Assembly: GCA_016708435.1 (NCBI GenBank)
Contig: JADJFV010000006.1
Span: 1 to 12,696, forward strand
Reading direction: 5' to 3'
Length of the DNA: 12,696 nt
From: Leptospiraceae bacterium
Lineage (GTDB): Bacteria; Spirochaetota; Leptospiria; Leptospirales; Leptospiraceae
The notes under the pieces are model-generated. The model saw nothing but the letters and a program-made list of their open reading frames with translations, had not been told where the DNA came from and made no database searches. Numbering within the stretch: the stretch's first letter is position 1; the number at the start of each line of letters is the position of its first letter. Positions 7,855 to 12,696 of this stretch are shown here, piece by piece. The position numbers and the translations under genes were made by a program.

Positions 7855-8495
7855 AATCAAATCAAAAGTGCAATCCCGCAAAGAAAGAGAATTTATTAAG
7901 CGGGGAGAAGAGATTTTAGAAACAGCTAAATCCCTATTTAAAAAACAAAATCCAGCTCTAGTCAGTATGGATATGATTGCAAATGAAGTAGGAATCGGAA
8001 GAGGCACACTCTATTTGCATTACAAGGGCAAAGATGAACTCATGATGCGAATTGTTTTAAATCGTCATATCAATTGTTAAGTGAATTGGACAATATTGAT
8101 TTAAAACTTTCAGCCGAGGATCTGCTGAAAAACAGTAAGAGTCTACTTAGAGCATAATATCAATTCGCCACAAGACTATCTCATGCAAAAAAATGCGAAG
8201 AGAATATTATAAAAGAAAATGTAGGCGAAGAAATTTTACAGGAAGTAGAAGAAGAAAGGCTAAAGCGAATGGCTATCATGGAAAAAATCTTTCTCAGGTT
8301 AAAGAGGAAGGAAAGATTCGAGATATTCCTCCTTATCTTCTTGCAGGGAGCTACCTGGGGCATGCTAAAGGCGCACTCGATGTAATTGTAAGTGGGTATT
8401 TTAAACAAGAAATTGCAGATGAAGAAATGTTTTTTGCACTGGTTGAAAATCTTTTATTTTACGGACTTTTCAAATCAGAGGAGAAATTAAAATGA
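7841..8495 (+). CDS. TetR/AcrR-family transcriptional regulator, frameshifted
   Basis: About 218 residues if two missing bases (near 8066-8073 and at a T-run near 8288-8292) are restored. The N-terminus carries a TetR-type helix-turn-helix: RGEEILETAKSLFKK, then VSMDMIANEVGIGRGTLYLHYKGKDEL (about 26-66). The rest is a helical ligand-binding domain ending in LLFYGLFKSEEKLK. TTG start at 7841, overlapping the flavoprotein by 14 bases; the stop overlaps the glpD start as ATGA (8492-8495), so the three genes are translationally coupled. In addition to the frameshifts there is an in-frame TAA at 8155-8157 (GCA TAA TAT CAA), where a single base change would give tyrosine. The gene may therefore be broken, or the base may be an error. 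The place in the operon suggests autoregulation and control of flavoprotein and glpD, perhaps by a lipid precursor or acyl-CoA; nothing shows the ligand. Confidence 0.8.
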
Positions 8496-10084
8496 AAACA
8501 AAAAGAATTCCAATTCAAGATTTAAAGGAAAAAGAATTAGATGTATTAATCATTGGTGGTGGAATCACAGGGGCTTGTATTCTCTGGGATGCAACTCTTA
8601 GAGGGATGAAATGTCTCTTAGTGGATAAGAATTATTATGCGTCTGGAACAAGTCAGGCAACTTCAAAATTAATTCATGGGGGACTTCGGTATTTAAAGAA
8701 TTTTGAAATTGGTCTTGTTCGCGAATCTCTGCGAGAAAGAAGAAATTTAGCTCGCATATCTCCCCATGCACTTTATACAATGGGCTTTCAAATTCCAGTT
8801 TACAACGCAAAAGATACGGTGATGACTAAACTCGGAATGGTTCTTTACAATCAATTATCCTATGATCGAAATAAAATGATTCACCTGGATAATTTAATTC
8901 CAGAATACCGCTTTCACAATCGAGAAGAAACTATCCACGAGATTCCAGAAATTCCTAGAGAGCGGCTAAAAGGCTCTTACCTCTACTATGATTATGCAAA
9001 TCTAAATCCAGAGCGTTATACGACAGAGTTTATATTTTCAGCTCGTAATCATGGGGCAGTTTGTAGAAATTATACTGAAGTCTTAAACATTGAGAAAACT
9101 TCAAAAGGAACCTACCTTGTTAAACTAAAAGATAGTTTATCCGGAGAAATTACAATAGTAGAAACAAAAGCTCTTGTGAATTCGGCAGGACCCTGGGCTG
9201 ATAAGATTGAATCGATGGCTTATAGCGGAATGGAAACCAAGCTTGTTCGCTCTAAAGGGATACATATTATTACCCGTAAAGATTTGTAAAGATACTACCG
9301 TGGTTTTAAAAGAAAATGGAACTCATTTATTTATTATTCCATGGAGAAACAAAACTATAATTGGAACTACGGATACGGTATATGCTGATTCGCCGGATGC
9401 ATTGAAAATTACCAAACAGGACATTGAAGATCTTTTAGAAGAAGTAAATTTCGCTTACGGTTCGATTCAACTGAAATTAGAAGATGTAGATTTTTATTAT
9501 GGAGGGCTTCGTCCACTCGTAGAGCAAGAGGGTAAGTCAACTTACAATGCTTCTCGCAAATTAGAAATCATGGATCATAAAGACGAAGGCTTTCCAGGAT
9601 TCTACTCTGCACTCGGTGGCAAATACACTACTAGCCGCTTACTGGCTGAAAAGTTAGTGGATAAAATTGCAGAGTTTTTACCATCCAATTTTTCAGAGTG
9701 TAAAACTGAGATTACACCTATACTTGGCGGACATTTACTGATTTTAAATCTTTGGAAAACGAATTGCAAAAGAATTTTCCAAAAGAGTCCGGTGAAAAAA
9801 TTGAAACACTTGTGCATCGTTATGGAAGTGAAGCAAGAACTATTCTAAAAGAATTTCCAAATGAAGGAGGTATTTGTTTTGCAAAATGGGAGCATATTTA
9901 TGCAGAGGAAATAGCACAAATCGCAAACAAAAGAAGATATAATATACGCAAGTGATTTCTATTTTAGAAGATCAGGAGTTGGAGTTCCAGGTAAGCCAGA
10001 TCCAGTGAATAACAGAAAATCCTCTCCAAACTCGGGCAATATTTAAGTTGGGACAACAATCGATTAGCCGAAAGAAAAGCATAG
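8492..10084 (+). CDS. glpD: Aerobic glycerol-3-phosphate dehydrogenase (FAD, quinone-linked)
   Basis: Oxidises sn-glycerol-3-phosphate to DHAP at the inner face of the cytoplasmic membrane, passing electrons to quinone. About 530 residues. The N-terminus has the dinucleotide motif LDVLIIGGGITGACILWDA (16-34), then SGTSQATSKLIHGGLRYL, typical of GlpD. DYANLNPERYT and VNSAGPWAD mark the substrate-binding region, and IIPWRNKTIIGTTDT, YYGGLRPLV and GFYSALGGKYTTSR complete the FAD-binding core. The C-terminal helical domain reads to YLSWDNNRLAERKA and the TAG at 10082-10084. The gene is split near 9280 (one extra base), 9735 (one missing), 9925-9932 (one extra) and 10003-10015 (one missing). The net change is zero and the total is 531 codons. 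Conserved blocks on both sides are intact, so sequence error is favoured. GAGGAG lies about nine bases before the ATG. Confidence 0.9.
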
Positions 10085-10111
10085 AAGTAGGTATAAGATT
10101 GCTTTTAAAGA

Positions 10112-10200
10112 TTACCACCGATGAACACCGAAAAACACCGATAAAGAATACGATAGTTCTGGCGTTTTCACAACTTGCTATTCGTGTTCATCTTTGGTAA
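10112..10200. repeat. GATGAACACCGA-type dispersed inverted repeat
   Basis: TTACCACCGATGAACACCGAA (10112-10132, 21 bases including the start) is matched in inverted orientation by 10181-10200, with two mismatches and one gap; ACACCGA recurs at 10134-10140. The GATGAACACCGA word is familiar from intergenic repeats in many bacterial phyla. The element sits at the meeting point of two convergent genes and overlaps the end of the pentahaem cytochrome reading frame. It could serve both as a terminator. There is no transposase nearby. Confidence 0.6.
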
Positions 10201-11281
10201 ATTATTAATTTTCTCTCGCTTAAATACAAGCTTACTCGTATTATCCTCTACAGTTGAGAAAAGCTTGTTTGATTCATTGACGTAGTTCATAGAAAGTTCA
10301 TAAGAGTCTATTCGAGACAAATCAGTCTGTGGAAGAGGAATATTTTTAACATAATGGGCATCTTCTTTGATACAGGCAGATAATGATATTACGCTCTAGT
10401 AATTTTTAGCAGAATGAGTTTGGCTATTTCGATTTGATTCAATTTCAGTGTATACGTAACGAAGATTGATTTTTTATTTCCACTCCTTTCTTATCTAAGA
10501 GACGAATGACTAGAGTGCGAAATAAATCGCCGGTGGGGAAGGCATGACCTAAACGTTTTGCGGTTACGATTAATTTTGCGTCGGCATCAGAAACTTTTTC
10601 TAGACTAAGAGAGAAAGTTTTTGTCAGATAATCACGATTATGCCCGCCTGGAAAATTATGAGTCTTGTAGTTAGTTTTTGTTTCCATATGGCAATCCTGA
10701 CAGGTTTCCTTTCCATAGAAATAGCTCATTTGCCATTCACTAAACGTATTCTGCATAGGCTGGTTTGAAAAATTAAAGTCATTGTGTGGAACGTTTCCTG
10801 TCCCAACCGGAAAGTTAAATTGGTGACAGTTCTCGCAAAATTCTGAGCGGCGCATCTCTTTTACTTCGATATATTCATGCTCCTTTGGTTTTGCGGGAAT
10901 ACGCGCTGTTAAAATTTTATCTCCTCGCTTGTGGCAGACAATACAAAAACGCCTTCCTCTACAAGAGTCGATCCTGTATTTTCAGGATCTCCATCTGCTT
11001 TCATAATGGGGGCATGACAATTAACGCACCAAATAAGCGGTTCTCTCTCGTGACTTTCCTTGTATAAATTATTAGTAGATACAACGATGTCTAGTATTAC
11101 TCCACTCCTCATAGATTCCTTCGTGACATGCTCCGCAATCCTTAGAGAGCTTTCTTGGTTGCCTGTGAGTTTAATCAGGGTTAGCCCTTTCAGAAAAGCC
11201 ATGTTGATTTTCTGTGAGCAGGATTGTAGAAAATAGAATGCAGTAGAATTAATAAAATACTTTTATTTTTTTTTGGTTCAT
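10168..11281 (-). CDS. Secreted pentahaem c-type cytochrome (cytochrome c554-like), frameshifted
   Basis: Periplasmic electron carrier, roughly 370 residues. From ATG 11281 the first residues (MNQKKNKSILLILLHSIF) form a signal peptide. Five haem sites occur in order across frames: SKDCGACHEGIYEEWSNTRH, LIWCVNCHAPI, CIVCHKRGDKIL, EFCENCHQFNFPVG and ETCQDCHMETKT. A histidine-rich HNFPGGHN follows, then a beta-type C-terminal domain with LGHAFPTGDLFRTLVIRLLD. That order matches a family of multihaem cytochromes seen in dissimilatory metal- and sulfur-reducing bacteria and related to cytochrome c554. Frame changes fall near 11240, 11150, 11085, 10950 (missing base in a T/A-run) and 10445, and the tail carries in-frame stops near 11174 and 10400. 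The C-terminal end is uncertain: frames end at 10188 or 10168, inside the repeat. No partner gene is adjacent. It converges with glpD. The substrate or partner is unknown. Confidence 0.7.
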
Positions 11282-11589
11282 AGCTTGTCTCTTACGGCAT
11301 GTCCCTATATAAACCTAAGTTTATTTATCTTTACTCAATTTCCTTTAGCCAGACAAAAAAGCAAACCTTAAGAAATTCTTTTACAATAAATTTTAACACG
11401 GTAAATAGTATTTAGCTTTACAGAATAAAAAATATGTGAGACTTGCTTCTTGCTATATACTGATTCTATTTAACCGTTGCGCCAAGATTTTACGGAAAAG
11501 TGAATCAGAATAGACCATTCGCCATATTTGCAATAGTAAGACGCAGTAACTTTTTGAGAAATGAATGACAAGCTAACGTGGAGGTTGGT
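11282..11589. other. Intergenic region between divergent cytochrome and sensor genes, 308 bases
   Basis: No open frame with coding character was seen on either strand. The region should hold the promoters of both flanking genes. CCCTATAT at 11303-11310, about 20 bases before the pentahaem ATG, is identical to the core of the dyad in front of the other cytochrome operon (5977-5984). No clear promoter pair, tRNA or long dyad was found. Confidence 0.4.
11580..11584 (+). promoter_or_regulatory. Shine-Dalgarno site deciding the TTG start at 11590
   Basis: GGAGG five bases before TTG at 11590, whose frame encodes the expected N-terminus. No ATG with such a site is close by. Confidence 0.6.
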
Positions 11590-12696
11590 TTGGATCTTAT
11601 ACAAAATTTTTATTTAAACTATTATACTATTGGAGTGTTGACTGGTCTTTTCATGACAGCACTCATCATAGTCTTCTTAACATTATTGCCTTCAAATCAA
11701 CTCCCACAAAATATTTAATTATCATTTTATTTCACGGAGCAAGTGCTGACTTTGGGATACACATTAGTCCAGGGATTGTGTTTCCCATCTAAGGGTAGTT
11801 CAGTCTACTTGTTAATAGCTATTACCCTCAATCATTTATTTACAATTCAATTATTTTTCATTTCCTTCGAACACTCATCCCCGACTTTAAATCATTTTTG
11901 TATGTGCAGAGTTTTATCTTTTAATACTAGATATTTTCCTCATTGTTAAATCAATAGGAGTTGGTGTTGTTTATGATTTCATAGACATTATTTTGAAATA
12001 GATTCGCCTTTCGCTCTTAAAATATATGGTCTGGTAGTATTATTGGATATTTTTTAATCACAGGTGTTGGTATTTGGAAAACTTTTATTACACCCAAAAA
12101 GAAAGACTTGCTTTAATCTTTATAAACATTGGAATTTTTTACTCTCTTTATTCCAGGTCTTGTGAACGTGTTAAATAAAACAGGATTGGTATCGAGAACT
12201 GTTTATATTCGTCTCTTCTGTCTATTTACGATCATTGGTCTATTCATGAGGTAATTGTATCCTATATTAATAATACCAGTGACAAAACTACTTTTTATGT
12301 TTAAGATTGTAGGGGTAAGCTTTGTTAGCTTCATGGTTGTTTATAATGTATTCAGTTTCATAGTCATGAGTGAAATGGAGAATACTTACGATTTGCTGCA
12401 TCGTGGACAGTCTGTGCTTGCTATGGAAGCAAATCATAAACCTGAAAGATTTAAAATATATAATTGAATACGATCCTGAAAAAGACACCTTTCAATTCAC
12501 GCACAATGTGGATAATGTAGAATACCAAGAATTCAAATATGAATTAATCAATTCCTATATTTATAATTCCTTTTCCAAAGTATGAAAGATGCTTCTTTGA
12601 TGGAATTGAGACGAATTTTACCAAAATCTTCATATTCAGGATAGCGAATATGCTTCTGGTTACTCGTTGTTAATTCAATCGTATTTAAGAAAATTC
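11590..12696 (+). CDS. Multi-pass membrane sensor-like protein, frameshifted, C-terminus beyond window
   Basis: Fragments across all three plus frames line up as one protein. It starts at TTG 11590 with DLIQNFYLNYYTIGVLTGLF and a first helix, then LFHGASADFG, and a series of hydrophobic segments (11700-12250) including IGYFLITGVGIWKTFITPKKKD, FTLFIPGLVNVLNKTGLVSRTVYIR and LFTIIGLFM. After VSYINNTSDKTTF comes a last helix (FKIVGVSFVSFMVVYNVF). A non-membrane stretch follows with MENTYDLLHRGQSVLAMEANHKP and DLKYIIEYDPEKDTF, probably extracytoplasmic. This order resembles, from memory, the N-terminal part of Leptospira sensor proteins that end in SpoIIE-type phosphatase or cyclase domains; the output domain is outside the window. 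At least eight frame changes occur, so decay is possible. The predicted signal is unknown. The divergent pentahaem cytochrome is its nearest neighbour. Confidence 0.55.

Noticed and set aside
11743..11949. Separate small plus-strand gene
   Set aside because: It begins and ends inside the sensor-like gene, and nearby fragments in other frames match the hydrophobic pattern better; it has no own ribosome site.
1..12696. tRNA or rRNA genes, phage genes or integrase attachment sites
   Set aside because: No cloverleaf with a T-loop, no rRNA core sequences and no integrase or phage proteins were seen by eye on either strand.

Overview
The window is AT-rich DNA from a didermic bacterium with ordinary sigma-70-type promoters, purine-rich Shine-Dalgarno sites and frequent TTG start codons. 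The last gene has an N-terminal membrane region that, from memory, resembles sensor proteins common in Leptospira. Together with a direct-sulfhydrylation MetY-type enzyme, a glycerol-3-phosphate dehydrogenase and the base composition, this suggests a relative of the Leptospiraceae (spirochaete). That assignment is an inference of moderate strength. Many genes are split by single-base indels, often in short A/T runs, while the conserved residues on both sides are intact. I read them as single genes with probable sequence errors and give whole-gene coordinates.

Layout. Minus strand: an O-acetylhomoserine sulfhydrylase (MetY-like) running off the left edge (1-1206), and an unrecognised two-helix membrane protein (1330-2010). 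A hairpin terminator and a dispersed-repeat fragment follow (2197-2257). Next is a three-gene respiratory operon read leftward from 5968: a membrane-anchored c-type cytochrome with seven possible haem sites, a four-helix cytochrome b, and a membrane-anchored octahaem cytochrome related to the tetrathionate-reductase (OTR) family. The operon promoter carries a dyad at the transcription start. A long inverted repeat (6090-6164) separates it from the divergent plus-strand operon. That operon has a perfect TTGACA-17-TATAAT promoter and three overlapping genes: an alkyl-dihydroxyacetonephosphate-synthase-like flavoprotein, a TetR regulator and a GlpD-type glycerol-3-phosphate dehydrogenase. A second dispersed repeat (10112-10200) lies where this operon meets a convergent minus-strand cytochrome with five haem sites (about 10168-11281). 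After a 308-base gap, a plus-strand multi-pass sensor-like membrane protein begins at 11590 and leaves the window on the right.

How the genes may work together. The cytochrome b could exchange electrons with the quinone pool, pass them through the multihaem cytochrome and reach the octahaem enzyme, which may reduce a sulfur or nitrogen oxyanion in the periplasm. The plus-strand operon interconverts glycerol-3-phosphate and dihydroxyacetone phosphate, with GlpD feeding electrons to the quinone pool. The neighbouring flavoprotein may use a DHAP derivative for ether lipid synthesis or oxidise another hydroxy-acid. The TetR protein probably regulates that operon.
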